64,000 bases of DNA from Bacillota bacterium (GTDB lineage Bacteria > Bacillota > Clostridia > Christensenellales > Aristaeellaceae). This document shows positions 8,846 through 16,604 of this stretch, piece after piece. The DNA lies in assembly GCA_023398575.1 (NCBI GenBank), contig JAEWSC010000043.1, forward strand, positions 61,109-125,108. Reading direction: 5' to 3'. The translations under genes were made by a program, and so were the position numbers. Under the pieces are notes generated by a model. The model was not told the DNA's origin and did no database searches. It worked only from the letters and a program-made list of their open reading frames with translations. Numbering within the stretch: the first letter of the stretch is position 1; each line of letters starts with the position of its first letter.

Positions 8846-9694
8846 ATGAGGCGTGCCTTGTTGCGTGTTCTTTTGTCTGTGATGCTGGTCATCCCTATGG
8901 CTGTTTGCCATGCGGATACCATACAGATGTATGGCATCACCGTAGACAGCCAGGAAACCCACCTTGACCTTGGAGACACAAAGATCAGCAACCTGAACAA
9001 GTTGATGGAATACCTGGACTTGCTGCCAAATGTAACTCAGGTCGACATGTACAAAAGCCGGGTGAGCATAAAGCAGCTGGAAATGCTGATGCAGCGCTAT
9101 CCGGCCATCCGCTTTGGCATAACCTTTGGCTTGGTCAACAAATCCATCTCCACCGCCCAAACAGCCTATTCCACCTTGAATCATTTGGACTCGCCGCGAT
9201 ACAAATCCACAAAGTTTGAGCCGCTGAAATACTGCCCCGCCCTTCAAGCACTGGACCTTGGACACAATTATATCGATGATCTGACTTTTTTGACACCGCT
9301 TACAGAAATGAAGGTTCTGATCCTGGCAGATAACAGGATCAAGGATTTGTCTGTCTTGTCTCAGCTTACAAAGTTGGAATATCTGGAACTGTTTATGAAT
9401 GATTTTACGGATTTGAGTCCGCTGTCCTCTTTAACGAATCTAAAAGATTTGAACCTTTGCAGAAACAAAATCACCGATATCACGCCCCTGCTTACATTAA
9501 CCAACCTTGAAAGGCTTTGGATATCGAAAAACTTTTTGACAGAGGAGCAGGTAGCACTGCTGGAACAGTCTCTGCCGGACTGCCAGATCAATTACGCCTG
9601 GGGCGACTGCACGGGAGATGGGTGGCGCAGCCATCCCCGCTATAAGAGCATTGCCGCAATGTTCAAAACCGGCATCTACGCGCCGTTTGAATAA
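8846..9694 (+). CDS. Exported leucine-rich-repeat protein
   Basis: 282 residues with a signal peptide (MRRALLRVLLSVMLVIPMAV, cut after CHA). The centre carries four to five LRR units of about 22 residues of the internalin type, for example LEYLELFMNDFTDLSPLSSL and LKDLNLCRNKITDITPLLTL. No transmembrane anchor or LPXTG is seen, so the protein is probably secreted or held by another factor. LRR surfaces bind proteins or glycans; the ligand is unknown. The ATG at 8846 follows AGGAGG. It sits between two glycan-modifying proteins. Confidence 0.85.
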   Translation: MRRALLRVLLSVMLVIPMAVCHADTIQMYGITVDSQETHLDLGDTKISNLNKLMEYLDLLPNVTQVDMYKSRVSIKQLEMLMQRYPAIRFGITFGLVNKSISTAQTAYSTLNHLDSPRYKSTKFEPLKYCPALQALDLGHNYIDDLTFLTPLTEMKVLILADNRIKDLSVLSQLTKLEYLELFMNDFTDLSPLSSLTNLKDLNLCRNKITDITPLLTLTNLERLWISKNFLTEEQVALLEQSLPDCQINYAWGDCTGDGWRSHPRYKSIAAMFKTGIYAPFE

Positions 9695-9739
9695 TCGCTA
9701 TTACCATACATCAAAAAGGCCACCGGAAAGGAGCAAACC

Positions 9740-10954
9740 ATGAAAGTCAAAAGCCAGAACCTATGGCTTGCATTGCTGCTTTTACTGGCTGTATGCCTCC
9801 CCGTCTGCGCTGCTGCACAGGATGCGGCTGAGGATATTACCTCCTTCGCTACGTTTTCTCCCCGCTCGCCAAAGCATGGTCTTTTATCCCTGACAGACCG
9901 CAAGTACACCACCCCCTGGGTAACGTCGGAGAAGAAAAACCCCTATGTGCAGGCGCTGCTGCCAGACGGCAAGCCATGCTCCTCCCTGTACATTTGCTTT
10001 GGAAAAATGCCTGCCCAATGGGAAGTGCAAACGCTGGAAGGCGAAAACTGGGTTACACTCCTAAACGGAAATACCGATTATCTGCATGTATATCTTGCGC
10101 TGCCAAGGCCCGTTACCAGCCTGCGCATTGCGGTAACCGGCACAAAAAAAACAACGCTCCTTCTCAATGAGCTGTTCTTGTTTGGATCGGGTGAGGTGCC
10201 TGCATGGGTGCAACAGTGGGAGCCTACATGGAACAAGGCTGACTTGCTAGTATTGGCTGCCCATCCCGACGACGAACTGCTGTTTATGGGCGGCACAATT
10301 CCCCATTATGCAGTCTCATTACAAAAGCGGGTGGTCGCCTGCTATATGACGCCCTCCAACACGACCAGGAGCAGCGAATTGCTAAACGGCCTCTGGTCCA
10401 TGGGTGTGCGAAATTACCCGGTGATTGGCCCCTTCCCGGATGGATACAGTGGTGATTTGAAAAAGGGCTATGAGAAATGGGGCGGCAAGGATAAAGTAAG
10501 GTCTTATATCATGGGGCTTTTACGCAAATATCAGCCATCGGTGGTTGTCACCCATGACCTAAAGGGTGAATATGGCCATGGCGCCCACCTGGTTTGCGCC
10601 GACGCGGCCATATTCGGTGTGGAACACGCTGCCGATTCTGCGGTGGACAAAGAATCAGCTGAGGCATATGGCACCTTTGATGTGCCCAAACTTTATCTGC
10701 ATCTATACCCTGAAAATGCAGTTGTTATGGACTGGCGGATACCCGATTTGGCTCTTCAGGGACGCACGCCTCTTGAGGCGGCAGCCCAAGCCTATACATT
10801 CCATGTGACCCAGCAAAATGCGGGTACTGCTGTCATCGGAAAAGACTTTGAAGTAACGGATGAAGGCGATTATGCCTGTAACCGGTTTGGCCTATATAGA
10901 ACCACTGTTGGCCCGGACACAGGGAAAAACGACTTTTTTGAAAATATTCCATAA
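9740..10954 (+). CDS. Exported PIG-L (LmbE) family deacetylase
   Basis: 404 residues with a signal peptide ending in AAA near residue 28, an N-terminal region of about 140 residues that looks like a beta-sandwich, then a PIG-L domain. The zinc-site motif AAHPDDELLF and the later HDLKGEYGHGAH are both intact. Family enzymes remove N-acetyl groups from GlcNAc-containing substrates. An exported form next to NAGPA-domain proteins suggests extracellular glycan editing; this is inference. RBS GGAAAGGAG. Confidence 0.85.
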   Translation: MKVKSQNLWLALLLLLAVCLPVCAAAQDAAEDITSFATFSPRSPKHGLLSLTDRKYTTPWVTSEKKNPYVQALLPDGKPCSSLYICFGKMPAQWEVQTLEGENWVTLLNGNTDYLHVYLALPRPVTSLRIAVTGTKKTTLLLNELFLFGSGEVPAWVQQWEPTWNKADLLVLAAHPDDELLFMGGTIPHYAVSLQKRVVACYMTPSNTTRSSELLNGLWSMGVRNYPVIGPFPDGYSGDLKKGYEKWGGKDKVRSYIMGLLRKYQPSVVVTHDLKGEYGHGAHLVCADAAIFGVEHAADSAVDKESAEAYGTFDVPKLYLHLYPENAVVMDWRIPDLALQGRTPLEAAAQAYTFHVTQQNAGTAVIGKDFEVTDEGDYACNRFGLYRTTVGPDTGKNDFFENIP

Positions 10955-10973
10955 ACGGAGGGCTTTTAGGCCT

Positions 10974-12101
10974 ATGCACTGCAAAAAATGGTTTCCCGCG
11001 CTGATTCTGTTCATCCTCCTACTTTTGCCCCTTGGCGCATTTGCGCTGTCCCAAGCACAGTCCACTCCTGCGCCAACTGTTAAAACCACACCGACAGTTA
11101 CAGCAAAGCCTGCCAAAACGCCGAAACCCACCAGAACCCCTAAGCCGACCAAAACACCCAAGCCCACCAAAACGCCTATGCCGACCATCCGGCCCACCTT
11201 TTTCCCCACGCTGCCTCCTACCAATGATAAGGGCTTTTTGAATGAGGGCGAATACCTTTATGAGAATGAGACAGACGGCCTGTGGATGTATGCCTCCCCA
11301 ACGCTGAAGGTGCAAATCGTACGCATCAAGGATCCAAACAAGGTGCTTGTGTGGTATGAAGCTCACATCTATAGCGACGTTGAAGCGGGAGAAACCTTTG
11401 CCGCCGTCCCCTTTGACCGGGAAGCATGGGGCAAGGCCAGGCACGTGCAGCCGGAACGCATTGCCGCAGAAAACAAAGTGGTATTCGGCATGAATACCGA
11501 TTATTATACCTACCGTACCGCCAGGGCCGCTTCGCTGATGGTGGGCATCGTAATTCGGGATGGCAAAATCATCAGCGACAAAACGTCCCCCTATCCCAGA
11601 TTTCGCTTTCCTACGCTGGACACCCTGGCGCTGGAGCCCGGCGGTGTCATGGGTGTATACCGGTCTGATGAACTGACCGCCCAGCAGTATCTGGATATGG
11701 GTGTCAAGGATGTATTTTCCTTCGGCCCCATACTCGTCCGGGATGGAAAAAGCAATCCGGATGCGCTGGAATTTACCTACGGCCAATCCAAACAACCCCG
11801 GTGTGCCATTGGGATGATTGAACCCGGCCACTATTTCGCCATCCTGGCGGAAGCGAGGCTAAAGAAGGAAAGCATAGGCGTCAGCGTGCCGGAATTGATG
11901 CAAATGATGCTGGACAGCGGCTGCCAAACAGCCCTCAATTTGGATGGCGGGCAGACGGCCGTAATGCTGTTTATGGGTAAGCAGATTACCAGAATCGGCT
12001 CCTATGCCGGCGGAAAAACCAACCCGCGCAGCACGACGGAGATTATCGGCATTGGCCGTTCGGAAGCTGTGGCCCCCTGGGTGGATGAAGACAAAAAATG
12101 A
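10974..12101 (+). CDS. Exported phosphodiester glycosidase (NAGPA)-domain protein with Thr-Pro-Lys linker
   Basis: 375 residues. A signal peptide (LILFILLLLPLGAFA) is followed by a low-complexity linker of TPKPT-type repeats (about residues 25-75), typical of wall-spanning spacers. A NAGPA-like domain follows, ending with GCQTALNLDGGQTAVMLF. It is a second, divergent member of the family that opens this cluster. I chose the ATG at 10974, preceded by GGAGGG, because it gives a proper signal peptide; an ATG at 10860 lies within the preceding gene. A strong terminator follows. Confidence 0.85.
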   Translation: MHCKKWFPALILFILLLLPLGAFALSQAQSTPAPTVKTTPTVTAKPAKTPKPTRTPKPTKTPKPTKTPMPTIRPTFFPTLPPTNDKGFLNEGEYLYENETDGLWMYASPTLKVQIVRIKDPNKVLVWYEAHIYSDVEAGETFAAVPFDREAWGKARHVQPERIAAENKVVFGMNTDYYTYRTARAASLMVGIVIRDGKIISDKTSPYPRFRFPTLDTLALEPGGVMGVYRSDELTAQQYLDMGVKDVFSFGPILVRDGKSNPDALEFTYGQSKQPRCAIGMIEPGHYFAILAEARLKKESIGVSVPELMQMMLDSGCQTALNLDGGQTAVMLFMGKQITRIGSYAGGKTNPRSTTEIIGIGRSEAVAPWVDEDKK

Positions 12102-12105
12102 AAAC

Positions 12106-12135
12106 ACGGCCCTCATGCAATTGCATGAGGGCCGT
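12106..12135. terminator. Bidirectional intrinsic terminator
   Basis: Perfect 30-base palindrome with arms ACGGCCCTCATGCAA, flanked by T-runs on both strands (ATTTTG rightward, GTTTTCATTTTTTG leftward). It separates the exported cluster from the convergent EamA gene. Confidence 0.9.
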
Positions 12136-12157
12136 ATTTTGCTATCAGGCCGCTTTC

Positions 12158-13054
12158 TTATAATGAGGAAGCGGCTCGTTCGCTGCTGCGGATGCCTTTT
12201 AAGAACGACAGCTTTGTTTCTGACACGATGACCGCAACAAAGATCAAAAGAAATCCGGCCGCAAGCCGGGCCGTCAATGCTTCGCCATAGAAGACCATGG
12301 AAAACGCCACACCAAACACAGCCTCCAGACTTAAAATAATGGATGCGGCGGCAGGGTGGGTATACTTTTGCCCTACATTTTGCAATAGCAGCGCGCCGGT
12401 AGTGGCGAATACCGCAAGATAAATCAGGCCCCACCACGCGGAGGAAGGTACCGAAACCGGGAATGTCTCCGTGGTCAGGAAAATGCCCAGGCAGCAAACA
12501 GCCGCCGCCCCAAACTGCACAAGGGTCAAAAGCACCGGGTCTTCCTCCTGGCCGACCTTTGCCACCACTACGATATGCACCGCATACACTATGCCGCCGG
12601 CCATGGTCAGCGCATCACCCATACCGATGCCAAGATCACCGGTCAGCGATACCAAGCCGATGCCGGCAAGGCACAACCCACCTGCCAGATAATTATAAAT
12701 ATCCGGCTTTTTCTTGGTAACCAGCCAAAAAATAAACGGCACCAAAATACAATAGATCGCCGTTAAAAAGGCATTTTTTCCAGGCGTGGTATCCTTGAGC
12801 CCAAGGGTTTGTAGCGCATAGGCACCAAATAAAAGCACACCCAACAACGCACCGCGAAGCAGCGTTTTTAGGGTCATATTCTTCAGGCGGCGGCAAAAGA
12901 TAACGCATAATAGGCCGCAGCCAATGGTGAAACGTATAGCCAAAAGTGCAAAGGTGGGAAATACATCCACCGAGTTTTTCATGACAAAAAAAGAGCTGCC
13001 CCAAATGAGTGAGGCGGTTAATAATCCCAGCTTGCTTAACGCAGATTTATTCAT
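12158..13054 (-). CDS. EamA/DMT-family transporter
   Basis: 298-residue inner-membrane protein with about ten hydrophobic helices in two EamA halves. The first half starts LTASLIWGSSFFVMKNS; the second starts at GDALTMAGGIVYAVHIVVV. This is the usual drug/metabolite exporter architecture, with many members exporting amino acids or metabolites. The substrate is not predictable. A short soluble tail follows the last helix. RBS GAGGAAAT precedes the ATG. It is transcribed alone and converges on the exported-protein cluster. Confidence 0.9.
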   Translation of the reverse strand: MNKSALSKLGLLTASLIWGSSFFVMKNSVDVFPTFALLAIRFTIGCGLLCVIFCRRLKNMTLKTLLRGALLGVLLFGAYALQTLGLKDTTPGKNAFLTAIYCILVPFIFWLVTKKKPDIYNYLAGGLCLAGIGLVSLTGDLGIGMGDALTMAGGIVYAVHIVVVAKVGQEEDPVLLTLVQFGAAAVCCLGIFLTTETFPVSVPSSAWWGLIYLAVFATTGALLLQNVGQKYTHPAAASIILSLEAVFGVAFSMVFYGEALTARLAAGFLLIFVAVIVSETKLSFLKGIRSSERAASSL

Positions 13055-13285
13055 CCCTATTTCCTCACAGGTAAAACGTCAAAGCGCTCCACTGCCTTCC
13101 TATTGTATGGGCCCGATGGCATGTATACAAGCAGACAAAGCCGCACGCCAAGCCTTCCCAGTATCATACAGCCTGCATGATACCCAGTCAATGAATTTTT
13201 TTGGCAGAAGTCAGCTTTCCAGGGCATATGCCTAATTGACAAGCACCAGATAAAAACAAGCGTGGAAGTTGGACGGCAAAATAAA
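13055..13285. other. Non-coding stretch with an inverted repeat upstream of the EamA gene
   Basis: No convincing gene. GTATCAT (13161-13167) and ATGATAC (13177-13183) form an operator-like inverted repeat about 110 bases upstream of the EamA start. An 84-codon minus-strand frame here has atypical composition and no ribosome site. Confidence 0.4.
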
Positions 13286-13329
13286 GGCACAGGCCAACAG
13301 GAATGCCGCAAATTCCTTTTGCCTGTGCC
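13286..13329 (-). terminator. Terminator of the XRE/small-protein operon
   Basis: Minus-strand stem-loop with outer arms GGCACAGGC/GCCTGTGCC and an inner GGAAT/ATTCC, followed by TTTATTTTGCC. It lies 18 bases after the last small gene. Confidence 0.75.
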
Positions 13330-13346
13330 ATCGGTCTGGATGTATG

Positions 13347-13508
13347 TTATTTGAGATAAACATACTGCTTGGGGGTCTCAACGATTTGGAACAGCCTTTC
13401 TTCCCTTCTTCTATGAGCTTCCCATTTTTCATGGGTGAGCGGCTGGCCGGGTGTTTGCGTAAAGATCAGTTTGTTAAGTGAACCAAAGAAAGATTTTAGA
13501 CGAAACAT
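13347..13508 (-). CDS. Small basic protein B (53 residues), paralogue of the gene at 13580
   Basis: A 53-residue protein I do not recognise. It starts MFRLKSFFGSLNKLIF, an amphipathic N-terminus, continues PLTHEKWEAHRRREERLF and ends QYVYLK. It shares a layout with the neighbouring 54-residue protein: M-x-x-LK-x-x-FG near the start, a PL-[TS]-x-E-x-WE box in the middle and YV-x-L-[KR] at the end. No transmembrane helix or cysteine. The ATG at 13508 has the ribosome site AGGAG about ten bases upstream. It is the last gene before the terminator at 13286 and follows the XRE gene and its paralogue in order. Function unknown; a regulatory or membrane-surface role is only a guess. Confidence 0.6.
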   Translation of the reverse strand: MFRLKSFFGSLNKLIFTQTPGQPLTHEKWEAHRRREERLFQIVETPKQYVYLK

Positions 13509-13579
13509 ATATAACCAACTCCTATTGTGGTCGACAGTGGTATCAGCTGCGATTGGCAATTTTTGATTCTTCCGGTTTT

Positions 13580-13744
13580 TTATCGCAGATTTACATACTG
13601 CCTGATAAATTCCCGGTGCTGATGCGCCATATCATCAAACTTGGTGCGGCTTTCCCACGCTTCGCGGGAAAGCGGCTCTGAAGGTCTTTCAGCAAATAAT
13701 GTTGTGCTGAGCGGATTTCCAAAGAGATTTTTTAACCAGTTCAT
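13580..13744 (-). CDS. Small protein A (54 residues), paralogue of the gene at 13347
   Basis: A 54-residue protein with no recognised family. It opens MNWLKNLFGNPLSTTLF, has EPLSREAWESRTKFDDMA in the middle and ends RQYVNLR. Three blocks match protein B: LKxxFG, PL-[ST]-x-E-x-WE and YV-x-L-[KR]. Overall identity is low, so the duplication is old or the family is fast-evolving. It begins six bases after the XRE stop, with GGGAG inside the XRE end, so the two are translationally linked. This coupling makes a joint function with the repressor-like XRE protein plausible. Confidence 0.6.
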   Translation of the reverse strand: MNWLKNLFGNPLSTTLFAERPSEPLSREAWESRTKFDDMAHQHREFIRQYVNLR

Positions 13745-13750
13745 CAATTA

Positions 13751-13972
13751 TCAACTCCCGGTATGGTCAAAGAGAGGCGAAAGTAAGCGATCCAGCGAAA
13801 CGCAAAGCGTTTTCGACAATGGATAGAGCAGCATAATATCAGGGTATGCGATATCCCGCTCCCATTTGGATACCGCAGGAGCCGTAATGCCCAACCTCAA
13901 GGCAAGCTGGGCCTGGGTATATCCCTGAGCTTTACGAAGGGTTTGTATCCTTGATCCAAGTGAACAGTCCAC
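13751..13972 (-). CDS. Small XRE-family HTH regulator
   Basis: About 73 residues, almost all one Cro/C1-type helix-turn-helix: GSRIQTLRKAQGYTQAQLAL, then ITAPAVSKWERDIAYPDIML. No effector domain. The start is uncertain: an ATG at 13981 overlaps AAAGG, whereas a GTG at 13972 has AAAGG nine bases away, which I prefer. A longer frame would run into the terminator at 14002-14033. It heads a short operon with two paralogous small proteins and lies beside a LytTR/GHKL two-component system and a peptide gene, so it probably regulates this locus. Confidence 0.8.
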   Translation of the reverse strand: MDCSLGSRIQTLRKAQGYTQAQLALRLGITAPAVSKWERDIAYPDIMLLYPLSKTLCVSLDRLLSPLFDHTGS

Positions 13973-14001
13973 GTTTATCATCCTTTCTGACAACAAAAAA
14001 A

Positions 14002-14033
14002 GCGGCGGTATACGTTGCACGTCATACCGCCGC
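14002..14033 (-). terminator. Terminator of the 30-residue peptide gene
   Basis: Minus-strand stem GCGGCGGTAT/ATACCGCCGC with a 12-base loop, followed by TTTTTTTG. It makes the peptide gene a discrete short transcript. Confidence 0.85.
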
Positions 14034-14051
14034 CTTTGGGGACAACAAAAA

Positions 14052-14144
14052 TTATCCCGCTGTTATGGACAGAGGTACAGTACATGCTTTGTAAGCAACG
14101 TTTTTAGATTGTGCTGCGAGTAAACGTCGATTCATAAGTTCCAT
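14052..14144 (-). CDS. 30-residue peptide gene beside the LytTR/GHKL system
   Basis: A 30-codon gene with an ideal ribosome site (AAGGAGGT, six bases before ATG), a near-consensus promoter 35 bases upstream of the start and its own terminator, so translation looks deliberate. The peptide begins MELMNRRLLAAQSKN, then VAYKACTVPLSITAG. It has a basic N-terminal half, one cysteine (Cys21) and a neutral, mildly hydrophobic C-terminal half. No double-glycine leader, no AgrD-type acidic tail and no classical signal peptide is visible. The location next to an AgrC/AgrA-like pair suggests a signal or effector peptide; no AgrB-type protease or dedicated exporter is nearby. Function unproven. Confidence 0.65.
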   Translation of the reverse strand: MELMNRRLLAAQSKNVAYKACTVPLSITAG

Positions 14145-14178
14145 GACCGTACCTCCTTTCTTTTTTTGGATCGTTAGT

Positions 14179-14207
14179 ATCTTATCATACCCGAATCTTC
14201 ATTTCAA
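14179..14207 (-). promoter_or_regulatory. Promoter of the 30-residue peptide gene
   Basis: TTGAAA (minus strand, 14207-14202), a 17-base spacer, TAAGAT (14184-14179). Transcription would start near 14172, giving a leader of about 28 bases. Confidence 0.8.
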
Positions 14208-14223
14208 GCCCATTTTTGAAAAA

Positions 14224-14238
14224 TAAACCAATGGTTTA
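14224..14238. promoter_or_regulatory. Candidate operator upstream of the peptide promoter
   Basis: Inverted repeat TAAACCA-a-TGGTTTA, 17 bases upstream of the -35 box, between the response-regulator stop and the peptide promoter. The position suits an activator such as the neighbouring LytTR regulator; an XRE site is also possible. Confidence 0.5.
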
Positions 14239-14253
14239 CATGGCATACTCTTT

Positions 14254-15006
14254 CTACTGTGCGAGTCCCAAACGCCGGCTTAATACATACTCCATATACT
14301 CCCTGCGCACCTGGGCATAAGCGCGCTTGGAGATAGGCACAAATTTACCGTCTGCAAACTCAAACTCCCTAGCTGTCATCACCTGCACATGATCCATGTT
14401 CACGACAAAGGATGCATGGGGCTTTAAAAATCGTGGATCCTTCAAAACTTGTTTCATGCAGTCAGTGAAAGATTCTCTAAGCACCATAGTGGTTACGTTT
14501 TTACCGGTTGTCAGGTGATAGGTAATGGTATGGTTCATATATTCAATGTAGTTGATTTGATGATACTGAATGCAGGCGACTCCGCCTTTTAAGCGTATCA
14601 AAACTTGGCTATCCTCTGCTTGCCTAACCCTTTGACACGCCTTTTCCAGTGATGTAATAAGCACCTTTTCTTCAACCGGCTTTACCAGATATTGCATGGG
14701 CAGCGCTTTAAACGATTCCAATGCAAACTGATAAGCGGAGGTCATGAAAATAATCACCGCCTGATCATCCACTTTTCGAATGCAACGGCCTAACTCAATG
14801 CCGTTCATGCCAGGCATCAAGACATCCAGCAGATAAATCTGATAAGCACTATTCTGCCTTTCCATACCGTCCAGCACATCCATGGCAGAACGGAATGTGC
14901 TGACGGTTATATTCCAATCGGGGTAAGCTTTTGCAAAGAAACACGCAACGCGTTTTGTTTCTTCCAGTATCACACGATCATCCTCACAAATAGCAATACG
15001 AATCAT
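14254..15006 (-). CDS. LytTR-family response regulator (AgrA-like)
   Basis: 250 residues. The N-terminal receiver has the acidic pocket CEDD (7-10), phosphoacceptor Asp61 in YLLDVLMPGMNG, a switch Thr in FMTSAYQ and Lys in YLVKPVE. A C-terminal LytTR DNA-binding domain (about 145-245) contains INYIEYMNHTITYHL and RFLKPHASFVVNMDHV. LytTR regulators bind short direct repeats and often control peptide signals or bacteriocins. It is divergent from its likely partner kinase, and its 3' end points at the peptide gene. An extended -10 (TGGTATACT, 15042-15050) lies upstream. Confidence 0.93.
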   Translation of the reverse strand: MIRIAICEDDRVILEETKRVACFFAKAYPDWNITVSTFRSAMDVLDGMERQNSAYQIYLLDVLMPGMNGIELGRCIRKVDDQAVIIFMTSAYQFALESFKALPMQYLVKPVEEKVLITSLEKACQRVRQAEDSQVLIRLKGGVACIQYHQINYIEYMNHTITYHLTTGKNVTTMVLRESFTDCMKQVLKDPRFLKPHASFVVNMDHVQVMTAREFEFADGKFVPISKRAYAQVRREYMEYVLSRRLGLAQ

Positions 15007-15041
15007 GTTTTCTCTCCGCCTTCTGCCTAGGGTATTTTGTT

Positions 15042-15047
15042 AGTATA
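15042..15047 (-). promoter_or_regulatory. Extended -10 element of the response-regulator gene
   Basis: Minus-strand TGG-TATACT (box 15047-15042) about 36 bases before the ATG. No good -35 is seen, as in extended -10 promoters. The rest of the 15007-15323 intergenic region holds two AAACGTTT octamers (15182-15189, 15316-15323) and no gene. Confidence 0.5.
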
Positions 15048-15323
15048 CCAGTGATGCCGTTTTGATGGCGAAAATACATAACTTACGTTTTTGATACAAC
15101 CCTCCAATATTTGAGATCATCATATCATCAGTTGAACCAGATGATTATAGGACAGGAGGCAGCGGAAAGGAGATTTCCGTCAAACGTTTCTAAAATCTGC
15201 CGCATAGTTATAAAATCCGCACGCTTCGTTTGTGGTATGATTATATATGTCAGCGCAAAGGATTAACGAGATGGTCCACCCTCATTTCATTACCAGGCAG
15301 CATACATAACGGGGGAAACGTTT

Positions 15324-16592
15324 ATGGATGATTTGCTTTCCTTGGCATCCGGCATCGTGATTCTCTCCATCATCCTATGGGGCACAGGTCTTGTGCTTAA
15401 GCGAAAACTCAATATGTTATGGGCTTTCCCGGCTTACATGGTTCCTGCCGGCATATTGATATTGCTTGATTTGGCAGCATATCCTCTGCCGGATGGCTGC
15501 TTTCCCTATGCGTTTATTGCGTTTCTTGTGCCCATTATCATTCTGTATAAGGAATCGCTGCCGGTAAAGCTGTTTGTCTTCAGCATTCAGTTGTTTATTG
15601 GCTGCGCCGCAGCGGGCTTGTCCTCCATCATCAGCAATGCCTTTTTTTCAGAATCAGGCATTGCGCATGATGCGGCACGTTTGGCATTCATTATGCTGCT
15701 GGGCGGTACTTATCTATGCTGGTTGAACCACTCCCGCTTTGGATACCGCCGGGAATTTTTTACGCAGAAGAATAAATGGGAATGGGCACTTTTTGCATTT
15801 GGACCCTGCCTAGCCAGCGTGCTGATGACTGGTATTTTCACATCCAATACTCATCGGAATCCGGTTGGTTCGTCATTAATGCTGCTATTTGCATTGTGGA
15901 GTGTGGCGGTGCTGCTTTATGCGGTGTTGTCAGCCTGTGCAAGAATTCAGGCGGAGCATGACTTGATGATGGCCAGGCGCGTGCTCGAAGCAGAAGCTGC
16001 CCAGGCGGAAGATCTAGCCAAAATGATGGAAGCATCCCGCATTTTGCGGCATGACTGCAAGCACCATTTACATGTGGCCCAAATTCTACTGGAAACCGGA
16101 AAAATCGAAGAGGCGCGCACCTACCTGCTATCTTATGGAGAAAAGTGCGATGAGGGTATTTTACCGCAATTTTGCGCAAATCCTGCCGTAAACGCACTTT
16201 TAATTGGGTACCACAGGAAATGCAAAGAGGCCGGCATCGACTTTTCCGCCATGTTGGATTTACCAGCAGAACCGCCTATGGATAGCTTTGAACTATGTAC
16301 CCTCTTTGGAAATCTATTGGAGAATGCATGGGAAGCATGCAAAAAAGCCCCGGAAGGGCAGCGCTGCATCATTCTTCGCGGTGCGCCTCAAGGCAGTCAG
16401 TTGATGATTACCGTCCGTAATTCGTTTGATGGAACTGTACTCAAGGAGGAGGACCACATTATCAGCCGCAAAGGGTCTTGCGGTGGACTGGGCATCAAAA
16501 GCATACGTGCCATTGCAAGCCGTCACCGGGGTGTATATGTTCCCGCGTGGGAAGGGCAGATGTTTACAGCCAGCGTAGTTCTGCGGCTGTAA
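15324..16592 (+). CDS. GHKL-type sensor histidine kinase (AgrC-like)
   Basis: 422 residues. The N-terminal half (about 1-205) has six or so hydrophobic helices, as in peptide-sensing AgrC-type kinases. The dimerisation/H-box reads SRILRHDCKHHLHVAQIL with the likely phospho-His. The ATPase domain of the HATPase_c_5 type follows, with LFGNLLENAWEACKK (N-box) and GGLGIKSIRAIASRH (G-box). RBS GGGGG is eight bases upstream. It is divergently oriented from the LytTR regulator, its obvious partner. The ligand is unknown; the 30-residue peptide encoded nearby is the natural candidate. Confidence 0.92.
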   Translation: MDDLLSLASGIVILSIILWGTGLVLKRKLNMLWAFPAYMVPAGILILLDLAAYPLPDGCFPYAFIAFLVPIIILYKESLPVKLFVFSIQLFIGCAAAGLSSIISNAFFSESGIAHDAARLAFIMLLGGTYLCWLNHSRFGYRREFFTQKNKWEWALFAFGPCLASVLMTGIFTSNTHRNPVGSSLMLLFALWSVAVLLYAVLSACARIQAEHDLMMARRVLEAEAAQAEDLAKMMEASRILRHDCKHHLHVAQILLETGKIEEARTYLLSYGEKCDEGILPQFCANPAVNALLIGYHRKCKEAGIDFSAMLDLPAEPPMDSFELCTLFGNLLENAWEACKKAPEGQRCIILRGAPQGSQLMITVRNSFDGTVLKEEDHIISRKGSCGGLGIKSIRAIASRHRGVYVPAWEGQMFTASVVLRL

Positions 16593-16604
16593 TTCCGCAA
16601 AAAA

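Noticed and set aside
13057..13311. 84-codon minus-strand frame upstream of the EamA gene
   Set aside because: Cysteine- and arginine-rich random-looking composition, crosses the operon terminator at 13286 and has no ribosome site.
15271..15309. 12-codon frame between the LytTR and GHKL genes as a leader peptide
   Set aside because: Poor ribosome spacing and no amino-acid bias suggesting attenuation.
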